Shown here: positions 23,644 through 35,990 of the stretch, one piece after another
Layout: each line of letters begins with the position of its first letter
Position numbering within the stretch: position 1 is the stretch's first letter
Origin: Coniferiporia sulphurascens
Lineage: Eukaryota; Basidiomycota; Agaricomycetes; Hymenochaetales; Hymenochaetaceae
Reading direction: 5' to 3'
DNA: 64,000 bases
Assembly (NCBI GenBank): GCA_002794785.1
Contig: NBBA01000020.1
Coordinates: 620,001-684,000, forward strand
Program-made: the position numbers and the translations under genes
The notes under the pieces: model-generated
Database searches by the model: none
Told to the model about the DNA's origin: nothing
The model's input: only the letters and a program-made list of their open reading frames with translations

Positions 23644-26134
23644 TTGTAAAGATGCACAACGCAGTACAGAAACTGCGTTTGATTCCAAGAACCCAACTTT
23701 CGGCGATGGGATGGGCGCAGATCTTCCCTAATCTGGGTTAAGTTCGTGGAAAATTATACCGTAGGTATTAGTTCTCCGATAGCGGATCCTCTCTCTTCCA
23801 CTACAGAGACCGTAAATCAGTGCTTTTGATTATCTGCGATCCCGTGACTGCCCAATGAAAGGCGTGAATCTAGCCTGGGCTCTATCTGCGCTACTTATAT
23901 TTATCCATGGATTCGTAGACCTAAATTCCCGTCTTTCAAAATATGAATTTTTATTTGAAATCAAAAAGGAGAGCATAGCTTCATTCTCCACGACTCAAGG
24001 AGAGGCAGCCCGGACAGAAAAGAAAAAGATGTCGAAGACCAAAGAAAAATAATAGTCAAACTCCCCTCAACTTGCACAGAGATTGGTGGAAGGGGTTTCA
24101 TATGCAGTTCACGGGGTTAATGCAAATCAAGAGACTTGATTTTTATATATGATATGAACTTCTTGGTCGCATTTTGGACGTTGCCAGCTCTAGCAATTAC
24201 CTGTCCGAACTTTCTTGCAATAAATCTTATCATAATCATTACTACCATTCAGAGATATGGCTGGGGACTTTATCTCAGGCTCGCGCTTGGACATCATGGT
24301 TTTTCTTGATTAATGGACCGCAAAATCTCACAGGATAAGCCTCAGGCCAGGCGCAAATTGCTTACTAGCTGATTGACCCCGCAATTTGCATATTCCTATG
24401 CAAATTTCGCGGCGAAGCACGCACGTTGTGTCACGAGAAATAGAAATAGGGTCTATTAGCCTTGAATCCCTTGATCCTAATGACGGTTACTTAAGGCACT
24501 GCATCCCCCCCCCCTCCCTGGCTTGCAAATTGCGTTCCACCGTGACGGTGTAGTAAGTCAAACGCCAGAAAACAAGGCATTCGCGGCGAACCCATGCCAG
24601 TGAGCAGCAGCGGCGTGCCGACTCAGATGAGAGACACGTCTACTAGTACGTCTCAAGAGGCGTTCCGAGTCAAGTTTTCACGGCTGAACAGGATAACCCC
24701 AGGAAAAAGGCTGAGCCGCCTCTGGACAGCCTAAGTAAGAATTCGAAGAAACTCAGTTCGCAGTTAGATCTGCGGAAGCCAAGAGACCACGCGCAGTCAC
24801 GGTGCGCACCGTGTAGCTGAGATTTGAGGTTTGGGACCTCGCAAAAAGCCCTCAGAATGAAGTCCGAACCTTTTCTGCAAGCCACCTCGTCCGCCCACTC
24901 GGTGGAAGGGGAATCCTGTTTAAATCGAGGGAGTCCGACTATAGCATATAAGCCAATATTACCAAGTTCCCATTACCTCACTTTACGTATCAACTCTTCT
25001 CAAAAAAAATTACAGCAAAAATAGAACGTCGATTTATTACGACAAACCAGACACAACACGCAGTAAACACACAACACACAACACACACACACAGCTCACA
25101 AACCAATATTAGAACGCTCAAAACAAAGAGAGAAAGGGAGGTAAAAGGACAAAAAGAAAGAAAAATCTATGCAATACATGTTTCTTCATACCATATCGGT
25201 ACCAAGGCGGAGATATTGATAGCGGTAAAAGGCAGGAACAAGGACAGGGAGCGAGGGATGGACGCCTATGGGGTCCAGAATATGACAGACAAAGGACTCG
25301 GAAACCCACCCGAGCAACGCTAAGAAATGAGCAAATGCTGAGCCCTACTATACGTCACTGTTAGGAATTTGGGTGGGAGAGAACGGAGGTAAATGGAACA
25401 GAAGAGAAAAGGAGAGTGTATGAGCCACAACAACCGCTGTGTGAGGGAATGAAATACGCTGGAGCAATATATAATTTGACCGATACGGGTGAGATGGTTG
25501 GCGTGGATAGATGAGATGGGGAGATGGGGAGATGGGACGAATAAAACATGCCAATGACGTTCGTCCGTCTGCCATTGCACAAAAGCGAGCGGGGGAAGAG
25601 GGGGATGAGAACAGACAAACAGACGCTAAACAAACAGATACGGTAGAGGTAAAGGAAGGACAGCAAGTTAAGAGGGTTGCGATGAAGATATATATACTAC
25701 TTGTACACGTGTGCTACTTGTGCTTGAATTTAGCTTGACTTGGCTTCACTTCGCTAGAATACGATCAGAGGATGTAGATGATAGAACAGGTCGAAAAAAG
25801 CAAAACGGGATAGTGACAACAGGAGAGAGATGGCAGAAGATAGATATCGTGAGTAACAGCATTGGCATGGCGTTGAGGATAGTGAGAGCGGGTTAGAGCA
25901 TAACAGCGACAGATAGAAGCGCGTGACAAACGAGGAGCGCGGGTAACAGGGAAATAGGACTGATCAAGAAATGAAATGAGAAGAAAACCAGAAAAAAAAA
26001 TCATACACAAAGATCACGCCGCAGCGAATCACATCGACCAGTCGATCGACGACTAATCTTCGAGGGGCTAACAAGCGAAAAGCACAATCAGCACTACAAA
26101 AAGAACCGCCTATTCCTCAGGGACTCACAATTTT
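23644..26134. other. intergenic, including ZnF1 3' flank
   Basis: No gene is supported. It contains a C10 run near 24506, a (CA)-rich tract at about 25054-25094 and short purine-rich tracts between 25500 and 25900. The part nearest 26134 should hold the 3' untranslated region of ZnF1. Confidence 0.4.
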
Positions 26135-29100
26135 CTACTTCCCGTTCATGGTAACCTCAACCTCCATCTTGACCGTTCCCGCTCCAGTTCCATCCGGCGG
26201 ACCGGCCGCAAGCTCGTGCCCGGGCGGGGGGACGGGTGGTGGATAAGTGTATACTGGAAACTGGGACGGTGGGTGCGTAGACACACTCGGCGATGTCGCC
26301 TGCTTTCTATCCTCGGCGTCTCTGATGTTTCTGGGCGTTGATGGCGGATCTTCAATCACCCCTCCTTTCATTTGGCGCGGGGATGAGACCGACGAGGCTG
26401 ATGCAGATGCAGATGCCGAGGCGGAAGCAGAGGCTGAACCGGGACCAGAGACGCGCGGCGAGACAGAGGAGTGCGGAAGCGGTGGTAGCTCCCGTTCATA
26501 CCTTACTCCAGTCTCCCGCGAGAGACTATGCCCGTGCCTCGAGCTAGGCGGACGCGCATAAGGGTGCATGCCGTGTCCATGGCCCGAAGACGAGCTTGAG
26601 CCCGTCCGCGAATGCGAGTGTGAATGCGAATGTGCGCGCTCGCGACGACTCGTCGGTCCCGGTACGGGAATGGGCGCAGACACGGGCGCAGGGTGGCGCA
26701 CGCCAACCCCCTCGGCGCTCGGCGGGGAGTAACCCTTTTCTACTGCCGAGTAGCGGGTGTCCGGGGAAGGTCGTGATTGGGGGAGGGCATGGAAGTGGGG
26801 TCCGTCGGGAGTGACCGGAGAACGCGGCAATGCCGAGCCCAAGTGTGTCGTCGAATGCGGGTGTCTATCCTCATTTACACCTGCCTGTGCTGTCCGCCCC
26901 CCGCGTAACGCATCGAACCAACGCTTATCTCCCGCACCATTCTCTATAGGCCGCCCATCTCCTGCTTTCGCAAGCCTCCCTCCACTGACCACTTCTTCAA
27001 CCCCGTCCTCGCGCATGTCAACATCCTCATCCTCCATATCCCTTCCGTCAAATTCGGACGCCGAGTCCGGTACTCCCTCAAGCTCGGACTCATGTCCCGT
27101 ACGCGCAGCCGTCGAGTCGCGCCTTTCCCTCCTCTCCCATTTCTCTGCATCGGGCACGCCATCGCCGCTGCTTCTAGTCGCCCACTCCCGCTCCGCGATG
27201 CGCATGCCCGGCATTCTGGCCTCGAACGACGAAGGTGGATATGCGCTCGACGTTGAATACGAATGACTCCGCCCATGCGTAGCAGTCTGTCCTAACTGCA
27301 TCGCTCTTCCATGCTGTCGAGCAGCGGTGTGTGCCCCAGGAGGGACAAGGAGTCCAAACGTCGATGGCGAGGGTCCAGGGCTAGCACCGGCGCCCGCAAA
27401 TGCTGGGGCGCTATGTGTATGCGCATGTCCACGCTCGCGCGGCCAGTGTGATGCGGGAAGCGAGGACGCCGAAGAAAGTGCAGGCGAGAGCGATGGCGAC
27501 CCATGGGTCGACGAATACCGCTCGTGTGCATGTGGGTGCGAGTGAGGATGGGATTGTGGGTGCGGGTGGGAGAAAGAGTGCGAGTTGTGTAGCACGTGAG
27601 CAGGTGCAGGCAGGTGAGGCTGAGACTGTAAGGGATGGACATGAGACGGATGCGCTTGAGAATGCGCGTACGCTTGCAGTTGTTGGTGGGAATACGTGTG
27701 CGAAAGAACTTGTGTACGTGCACCGGGGGCACCGTATTCGGTATGTCGGTCGCGGGGATGCGGCGGGGAGTGAGTGTATGCATGTGGAGGCACACGAGAC
27801 GTTGCAGAGGGGTAAGACACATGTGAGGGGTAAACGGGGTACGCCTGCGCAGCACGTGCCCTCTCGTGTTCTAATCTCTCTCTCTCCATCCTCCCCATCC
27901 TCTCCATCCCATCTCTTCTTTCGAGCTCCACCTCATGTGAAGTATATCCCGCGCCAGCGCCAGGATGGTGAGGCGGGTACGCCCCGAAAGGTGGCGGAGG
28001 CTGTTGTTGATGCTCTTGTTGGTGTACAGGATGAGCCCGTGCCGACCTATGTTGACTCAACCCCGGTTCATGTCCCATCTCTCGTACGCCGTCAAACCCA
28101 TGCGCCTGACCGCGGTACGCGCTCGGCGCCGCTGGCTGGTGCAAATGTGACCGCAAACCATAAACGTACCCTTCGTCGTGCGGATGTCTCTCGCGCTCCC
28201 CGGGGCGGTATCCTTGCGCGTGCCTATTGCCAATCATCTGCCCCCCCGCGTCCCGTCGGGATTGTTCATACGCATACTGACCGTGCCCGTAAGCATGCGC
28301 CGAGCCGGCACTAATACTAGCTCCCGGACCCGCCGTACCGGCTGCAGGCCCAAGTCCAGCCGGGCTTGAGTGGTTTCGATAGTGTCTCCGCATGTTACTC
28401 GAGACATTGAATTGGCGGCCGCAACCTGGGTAAGGACATTCGAATGCTGTTTGTAGAAACATCATTGAAGCACAAAAAGTGAAGAATAGATCGTCCGTGA
28501 TTTGATATAGCCGCAATTCGATGTAGCCGCGAGGCATTTCCCACGATAGGTTAAGTCGATGACGAGACGAGGCGAGACCATTCGGGTGATAGTGTGGGGC
28601 GTAGATAGTTCGGCGTTTCGAGATCCGGGAAGGCGCGAAACAATATGTCGACAAAGAACGGTTACAGACGGACGATGAAATGGAGAAGGACAGAAGACGC
28701 GAAATCCAAAGGAGTTCGAATAATCAGTCAGTTCAAAACCGTAAATCCGCAGAGGCCGTGTGCGGGGTTGCCGCCAGGTGCGTAGGTAATGTCATCGGTG
28801 CACATGCGGGATGACCATGTTAAGCAAGGAAATCCCGTAATATAGCAGGAAATAGGTGGTCAGTAATAGTTATGTCAGACCACAGTCGACGAACAGAGCA
28901 GTAGACAAGAACGGAAGGTAGTGACATCCACGTGAACCGTAGGAAAACGTAGACAGGCGGACAAATTAACCGCAAAACCCCGAAGACCAGCAATCAAGAA
29001 CAAGGGTGTCATACAAACAGGCCAGGCGAATCGAGAATCCCATTGACGTACGCGATGGTCCAGACCCCATTGCGAAATCAAAGAGCCGATCAGTGTCATA

Positions 29101-32077
29101 TCATAATCCGTGGCGACGTTCAGCCACAAAATACCAAAATAAGGACGAGTACGTGTACGCCCGGTTAAGCATACGGCCATCCATCGTGACAAGAAATGCC
29201 CATCAGTCGTCAGACGAAGAGCACAAGACGATTAATGAAACACGTAGCAGTACAACCATCGTTTGATGCATTGCCGAGGATGACCGTAGGAATTAGTTTA
29301 GGTTGAGCCAAGTAAAGTTCGGTTAGGGCGGAGGGGGCACAGGAATGCGGTCGGTCAGGCGCAGGATTGGTCAGCAGAGATAGTACCCAAGCGAGATCCA
29401 AACGTGAGAAGACCGGTATATAAAGACGACGAGGACGCCCAAGATGTCATTTGTTGTTAGCGACGTTGATCCACAGATAGTCCATACAGCCGAAGGTGGC
29501 ACATGAGACGCCCAAAACGTTTAGGGTATTCATTTGATCGTGAATTGAAGCGATAGGACGTCGCCGTGACGTGCCGTGTCGTTCAGCAAATTTTCATAGA
29601 ACAGTCGAAGAGTCGCCAAAGGAAAATCAGGATAGGTCGAGGTCATATTCCATACGTTATCGCAGAAGGTCGATGTCGATCCCACGATCAAAATCCGCCG
29701 GATTTTCGAAAAGTGCGTCATTATGTGAAATGTCATAAAAAAGGAAAGAAAAGAAGGGGATGATGCAAAAGATCGTCAGCGTGTGCCCTCAACGTCATTA
29801 AAACCAAAAAGAAGCTATAAGCAATAGAAAACAAGAAACCGTAGGGAAAAAAGAAAGAAAGGAAGGAAAGAAAGGAATAGCCACGCACGCTTTTCCCCTG
29901 TATGTGTGTTGAGGTGGATTTTGAGACTGCTCGGCCGATTAAATCGCTTATGACAGTGCGGGCACGTATGTCGCTTCCCATCGCGCCCATCCTCGCCCTC
30001 GGCTTCCGCCTCGGCATCACCTTCCGCAGTACTTTCGCCTTCCGGTCCGCCCTCAATGCGCTGCTTCGCTTCTGGCTTGACCCCCTCGCTCTCACCTTCG
30101 ATAGTAAGAACATGTGACTCCACCGAAGTCGGCGCGGTGTTTCCTTCCCCCTCCCCACTTTCTACACCCTCCTCGCCCTGCCTACCACCCTCATCATCAT
30201 CGTCAAATGCAAGTTCATCCTCCTCGTCCTCATCCTCGTCCTCTTCTTCCTCCTCCTTGGCCCTCCCATCACCGTCCCCCACATCAGTCGAGCCCATCGA
30301 GTCCGCGCGCGAGCGCCGACTGCCAAAGACAAACGGCTGCGGACCAGTCCCAGATAGCGCTCGGCTACGAGGGTGAGAAATGGGAATAGACCGGATATGA
30401 GTGGGCACGCCTGCGTCGACCTCCATTGCGTCGTCCTTGCCCTCCGCTTCTAGCGCAGCATGCGCGCCGTGGGGAACGGAACACGACAGGCCTAATAAAC
30501 TTGCAGCCGCGGCCGCACTCTGCACGTCAAGTGCCCCATCCGTCTTAGCACCCATACTGCCGCTCGCTTCCCGGCTAGATCGATCCTGCCTCGCATCTTC
30601 ATGTACTCGGACCTGTTCTCGCGTCAGAACCGCTCTCGGATCGGCACGAGTATTATTTGGGGAGCCTGGGAAGCTGTATAGCTCGAGTCGGGTGCGTTGG
30701 GCCGCAGCAGACTGGTGTTGTCCAGCGCGACCCTGAGTCGGGACCGGAGGTAATATTGCGGGTAAGGGAGCCGGAGGCACTCGACTATGTGGGCTGTGGG
30801 CATATGGTGCGGTTAGGGACATGAGAGTCGTGAGCGGCGTAAGCGGCGAGTGTGCCGATGAGGCTTGTTGTTGATACTTTTGTTCTTGTTGGTCGAAATC
30901 TGCCAAATAGAAGCACGTTAGTTAGTATTTGTGAATTAGTGATAGGAAGAAACAAGAAAATGAAATTGAAACAGTTAAAACCGAATGAGCGGGAGACGGG
31001 AGAAAAGGACAATGATAGCCGGCAATTGCAATTACAGAATAGCATAACAAAGCCGGTTTCCAATTCAAATGCATGAGGTCGGACACATAAGATGGGGATG
31101 AAGATGCGCAGCACTATGCGTCGGCAAGACAACGCGTGTGCGATGGCCCGCGTGATGCGCGCGGAGATCGGAACGTGAGCGTAGGCACGTTAGAGAATGA
31201 AAGTTTTGCATGAGGATATACCAGGGTGAGAATAAGAATAGAAACAGGAGCGGAAATAGGAGGCGTAACGAGATGGGGGACCGTGAGCATGAGCAGAAAG
31301 GCGCCGAGGGGATCATACTATGCTAAAAACAGTGAAGAAGAGATGCGGGAAGGCGATGCGCAGCTCGTTAAGTGAGAAAAGGCAACGGTATTCCCCTTCG
31401 TATGGTGCACCGCATCCGCCGGCTAACCGGCCGCCCGAGGGAAGACCAAGCGGTGTTAATAGAAAGGCGGGTTAAGAAAAGAGCAGGAGCCCGGCCAAGG
31501 GAAAAAGAACAGACAGTATCTGCGCAGTATCTGCGCCGTGATTGTCATGTACTGCTCGGTAAGGACATCGCATATACGTGGCGCCCGAATGACCATTGGA
31601 CAGGTGTTCGTCGGGTCATAGTCAGCCCGACAACAACCGCAGTCACACAGCACACGACTGGCGAGGTGCTACAGCCAAGCCATCTAACACAACAGACGAC
31701 GTAACAGGGAACACAACAGCCGTCCGCAGCACATCAGTGTATATGCACCGCGCCGTGTATGCGGGCAACAACGGCCAACAGACGCCCATGTCAGCAAGCC
31801 GGGGCAGTGGGGGGCGGGGGAGACAAGAGGGGTAGAGGGCAAAAACCGGAGACGAGCAAAAAGAGAAATAGAGGGACGGCTCACCAGGAAAGAGATCCCT
31901 GATGCCAGGGAGTGCTGTCGGCAAAGCCGCGCGTGCAGGTGTATTCCCCATCTCATTCGCCTTCTCTTCCGCTCCGGGCACTGCGGACGTATACGACTGT
32001 TTGTGGAGCGCAGGTGGCCTGTCAGGGGACATGGGCGCGGGCGCAGGTACATTTGAAATAGGAGTCATGGGCGACAT
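26135..32077 (-). CDS. two-finger C2H2 zinc-finger protein ZnF1
   Basis: Probable nuclear transcription factor with two adjacent C2H2 fingers and long disordered tails. Exons: 32077-31885, 30899-29889, 28446-26135, giving 1171 aa. Exon 1 ends with LPGIRDLFPG, a motif shared by all three paralogues. Exon 2 has an acidic run (about 30180-30260) and finger 1 (Cys377, Cys380, His393, His397; FNRPSSLKIHLNTH). The TGEK linker is cut by intron 2 after K401. Finger 2 begins PFEC (Cys405, Cys410, His423, His427; GRQFNVSSNMRRH). The tail is His-, Ser- and Ala-rich, with HSHSHSHS and a Ser-Ala repeat, and keeps VYTYPPP near the end. The finger pair resembles FlbC-type fungal regulators (from memory). 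Its introns of 985 and 1442 bp are much longer than those of the paralogues (96-235 bp). Start: first ATG in the open exon 1. Confidence 0.82.
28447..29888 (-). other. unusually long intron 2 of ZnF1
   Basis: The donor follows THTGEK with a phase-1 break (C|GTGCGT), and the acceptor ACAG precedes CATTCGAATGT, giving the linker KPFEC. The same junction exists in both paralogues, so the ends are secure. I found no gene or recognisable transposon inside the 1.4 kb. Confidence 0.7.
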
Positions 32078-32554
32078 GGTCGTCCTCGCCGCTACGATGG
32101 AGAGCGCAGGCAGAGCAGCGGTAGCCGTAGTTGTCGCCGTGGTTGCTGATGGGGGTGCAGTCGTTGTAGCGGTCGTCGTGGTTGAAGATGGTAGTGGTGA
32201 TGCTGCGGACGATGTTCGTGGTAGTGGGAGAGAGAGGGAGAGACGGAGGAGCGTAAACGGAAGCGGATGATGGGTGTGTGTTGATGATTACAGGTGGCAC
32301 ACGTTATGGGCCCTCGCTTTACGACAGAATAGGGAAGCGAAAACCAAAAAGGAAAAAAGCAGCAATTAAGCCGGCGTGGAAAAATAAATGGGGGCAATAA
32401 ACTTGCAGGAGCAGGGAAAGCAGGTAATCGGGAAATCGCGGCGCAAAGCCAGACGAAAGAAAAAGAAAAGAAAAAGAGGCGAGGGGGCAAGGGAAAGGGT
32501 GCCGGGGAAGGAGAGAGGGGGGGAGAACAGGATGGTTCTCAGGGAAGCGTAAGC

Positions 32555-32564
32555 CTTATATAAG
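32555..32564. promoter_or_regulatory. palindromic TATA-like box upstream of ZnF1
   Basis: CTTATATAAG lies about 480 bp upstream of the ZnF1 ATG, next to a pyrimidine-rich (minus strand) tract at 32440-32530. It could serve either strand. No gene starts to its right that I can support. Confidence 0.35.
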
Positions 32565-33760
32565 AGCGCGTCGTCGAGGCGATGAAGTCATCAACAGCGC
32601 AGGCACGCCCTCCGTCGCCTCGTTCGAGATCGGCGCTTTCCCTCGTAAGCAATCACGTAAGCGAGCCCCGGGTCCCTTCCTTCTGATACCCCAGACACCG
32701 CGCATCATGATCTTCTCCAGCAGTCCCGGCCCCGCCGGCTTTTCCCCGTTTTAGAACGTCGGCCGGCCTATCACCCCGACTAACCGCGCCCATTTCCTCC
32801 TGCGCGTCCCAGGATCAAGATCGACTAGGCAGCCGACCGACACGCCCACAACCTTGAGCGCGCTGACCGACTTCTTCTCATCATCCAAGCCGGACGCCGA
32901 GCGCGGCTGCTAAAAAAACTGCCAATTAGAAGACGAACTTACACCAACATTCAGTAGATCCCACGCGCCCACCCCGAGCGCACACATCACAGATCCGGCC
33001 GGCCCAGGTGCTGCGGAGACAAAGCCCAGAGTGCGGGCTACTTTAAGATGCGCCCGAGTCCTGGCGTTACCACCGCTAATTATTTACGGTATGCGTTTTA
33101 CTTTACCACACTGTACAAAACTCCCCGGGTATCGCGGGATGCGGCGTCGCACACCCCCACCTAATTTATCAGGAAGGAAGGGAAAGAGCCAGATCCATGA
33201 AATAAGTAAACCCCGATACGTCACTTCTCTTTACGTCACATACCAACAAAAACGCCACCGGCGATCACCAAGTGATCACCAGCCCGCCACCGGCAGCACC
33301 CATCAAAAAAAGAAAAAGAAAAAACTCCGTCCATTCTTACCGTCGAAAAAAAAACTTCCAATTTCCTAAAAACAGAAAGGGGAGATTCAGACACCTTGAG
33401 TCTAGCTAAATCGTCGTTTCGAACAAGCTTAAGGGGACTTTAAAAAGGAAGTAGGGAAGACCATCATGGTGATGACATGAACTATATATCAGCCACTTAC
33501 GGTTTACCAGGCTATTACCATAAGCGGAACCCGCCTTGGTCCTTGGGTCCTTGGTCCTCGGCCTCATCCTCGGTCCTTGGCTCTGGGCATCGCCCTTCAA
33601 GTAAAAAGCCCAGCATTAATATTCCAAGTTACCGAGATGAATACACGCGTGAGGTATGGGACTCAGGGGTCGCCGGACGCCGAAACTGGTGCTTAAGTAT
33701 CCGAGTCTGGACTCTGCCGCTGTGTACAGCCTGAGTAATTATGTGATCAACTTGAACGGG

Positions 33761-33816
33761 ATACGGTTTACGGAATACGGAATACGGAATACGGAATACG
33801 GAGTACGGAGTACGGA
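33761..33816. repeat. 7-bp tandem repeat TACGGAA
   Basis: TACGGAA or TACGGAG repeats about seven times in register, between ATACGGTT and ACCGT. Confidence 0.85.
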
Positions 33817-34590
33817 CCGTATCTGCATTTCTGATTTCAAGTCCTGTCCCTCATAAACACAGGCCCGCGGTACTACCCACCGGCACCGATCGCGGCGACA
33901 TACTGTACACGCAGACAGACTGCGGTGATGCAGTGATACCACACACTACGCGAGTAGCCTATATTCCAAATCAGTGCCGTGGTCCGGACCGTACACTGGC
34001 GACCCTAGCCAAGTCAAGTCAAGTCTGGCTCAACCCGCCCAACCAAACCAAACCAAACAGCAGAACCGTAACCCACCCGCAGCAGTAAAATCCCCCCGCC
34101 TCCCCCTTGAGTATTTAGTTCCCTGTCGACTGCGCGTAATCGCTGCATACACCGCCCCTACGCATACGTGCTCTCAGACTCGATTCCAGGTACGCACACG
34201 CATACTCCTATTCATTCTCATACACCGCCCCCACCCACCCGGCCCGCCGCCGCCTCCTAGTACACACTGCGCAGCACGTCCTAGCTCTAGCCCCTCTCCC
34301 AGACACCCGGACGCAGGGCACAATCAATACATACATACACCCCACGCCACACCCCGTAGCCGCGCTGCATTCCCGCGAAACACAGCTACGGAATAAACAA
34401 ATAAATAACCAAGGACGCTCTTATACTCACAGTAACAGGTAACAGGGTACTGTACCGTGCCCCAGGCCCGCCTTACTAAGCACAGACCCAAACCCCCTAT
34501 TTCACTGCCAGCCGAGGAACACACTGATAGAGCTGAGAGTTCACTTGAAACAAAAGCCGTACAGTTTACCCGGCTGATTTTTCAACTCGC

Positions 34591-34670
34591 CGGGGGGGAA
34601 TGGGGGAGGGGGGATAGAAATGGGGAGGGGGATAGAAATGGGGATGGGGATGAAAATGGGGATGGTATCG
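34591..34670 (+). repeat. G-rich repeat tract
   Basis: Runs of four to seven G are separated by AAT or ATAGAAAT-type spacers (GGGGATAGAAATGGGG twice, then GGGGATGGGGATG). At least six G-runs lie within 80 bp, enough to fold a G-quadruplex on the plus strand. Confidence 0.8.
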
Positions 34671-35784
34671 GCGATACAATCACATACAGGCACATACTGT
34701 ACATAGTGTACATTGTACATGTACACACTCTCGTTTAATCTAACGGACAGTAACGATACATTTCTCCTTCGCCGGCTGATAGAATGCGCTGTACATCCGT
34801 CATTCGTACACCATGTGATGCCATACAGCAGGCGCTGGAGATCCGAGTCGATCCGCACAACTTGAAAATGCAAGATCAACATACAGTGTATCTACATACT
34901 TACTGTACTTACTCCTGTTTTGTCCCCTTGCCGAAATCTGAATCACACCGGCGCGAGAAAAAAATTGAATATGAAAAGATGTAGTATCGAGTGGCGGCCC
35001 GCGGCCAGGGGTGTACATGTACATGTATGTATACACTTACCTTAGAGGTACAATAAGGTAAATGCATTCAGCCTCTTGTATTCAGTTACAAATTACAATA
35101 CAATACAATACAGTAGAGCGCTGATCATAAGTATTAATACTGTATTCACTATACATCCGAATCCCGTCGCCGAGACTTCCTTCCCTGTCAACCGGCAGGT
35201 CTTTTTCCATGTGAAGGTAAAGAACGAAAGAATGTCGTACATGTACATACCCGGATCAATCACATCGGATTTCGGAGGTATTAATACGCATATTCTCAGA
35301 AGAAGAAAACAAAGAAGGAAGAGAGAGGCAAATGGCAAATGGCGGAGGAGAGAAGGGAGAGGGAAAAGTGAAGACAGGATCACAGGACCGCCAAACAGCC
35401 GAAAATGCACAGAGCACTAGCATACCAATCAAATAAAACAAACGACACTCTGTACAGGTGGACTCGGATGTAAAAAGTTACAGACCGAGCAAAAGAGGAA
35501 GGAGATCAAGCACCCCCATTCAAGTTTATTTAATGAGCTTAAACATAGCTGCAGCTTGTGGATAGACATATCAATATATTCTAACGCTAATTGTAAGGTC
35601 CTCGGACCATCCTCCTATACCAAGTTGAGTTGTTCGCAGTAGAAAAGGAGTTTGATGCACAGTATGAACCTCCTTCCTTTTTCGGCCGGCCCATAACATT
35701 GTAAGTACCAAACCCTAATCTCACACAGGTCAAGTACCCGGCAGCTAAGCGGGCCGTCGGCCGGCCGGCACGAACTCGGACTCG

Positions 35785-35815
35785 AAACCAAAACCAAAAC
35801 CAAAACCAAGACTAA
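35785..35815. repeat. CAAAAC microsatellite
   Basis: ACCAAA units repeat about five times in register. Confidence 0.7.
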
Positions 35816-35947
35816 ACAATAAACCCGAATGAAAGAACCGACGGAACTTGTGTTTAATGAAAGAGCGAAAGGAGGGGTACCAGGAGGCACTAAGGGTGTT
35901 ACGAGCCACGGCACACGGACGGTGACGGCACAACACCAAACGCTAAT

Positions 35948-35990
35948 ATCGAACATCGAACATCGAACATCGACATCGACATCGATACTA
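35948..35990. repeat. ATCGAAC / ATCGAC microsatellite
   Basis: Three units of ATCGAAC are followed by three of ATCGAC. Confidence 0.7.

Noticed and set aside
27400..28314. 304-codon plus-strand open frame opposite ZnF1 exon 3
   Set aside because: It is antisense to the long low-complexity ZnF1 exon, has no domain, and is explained by codon bias of the true strand.
33761..33816. CRISPR-like array or telomere repeat
   Set aside because: The 7-bp units are contiguous without spacers, and the unit is not a fungal telomere sequence (TTAGGG type). It is a simple tandem repeat.
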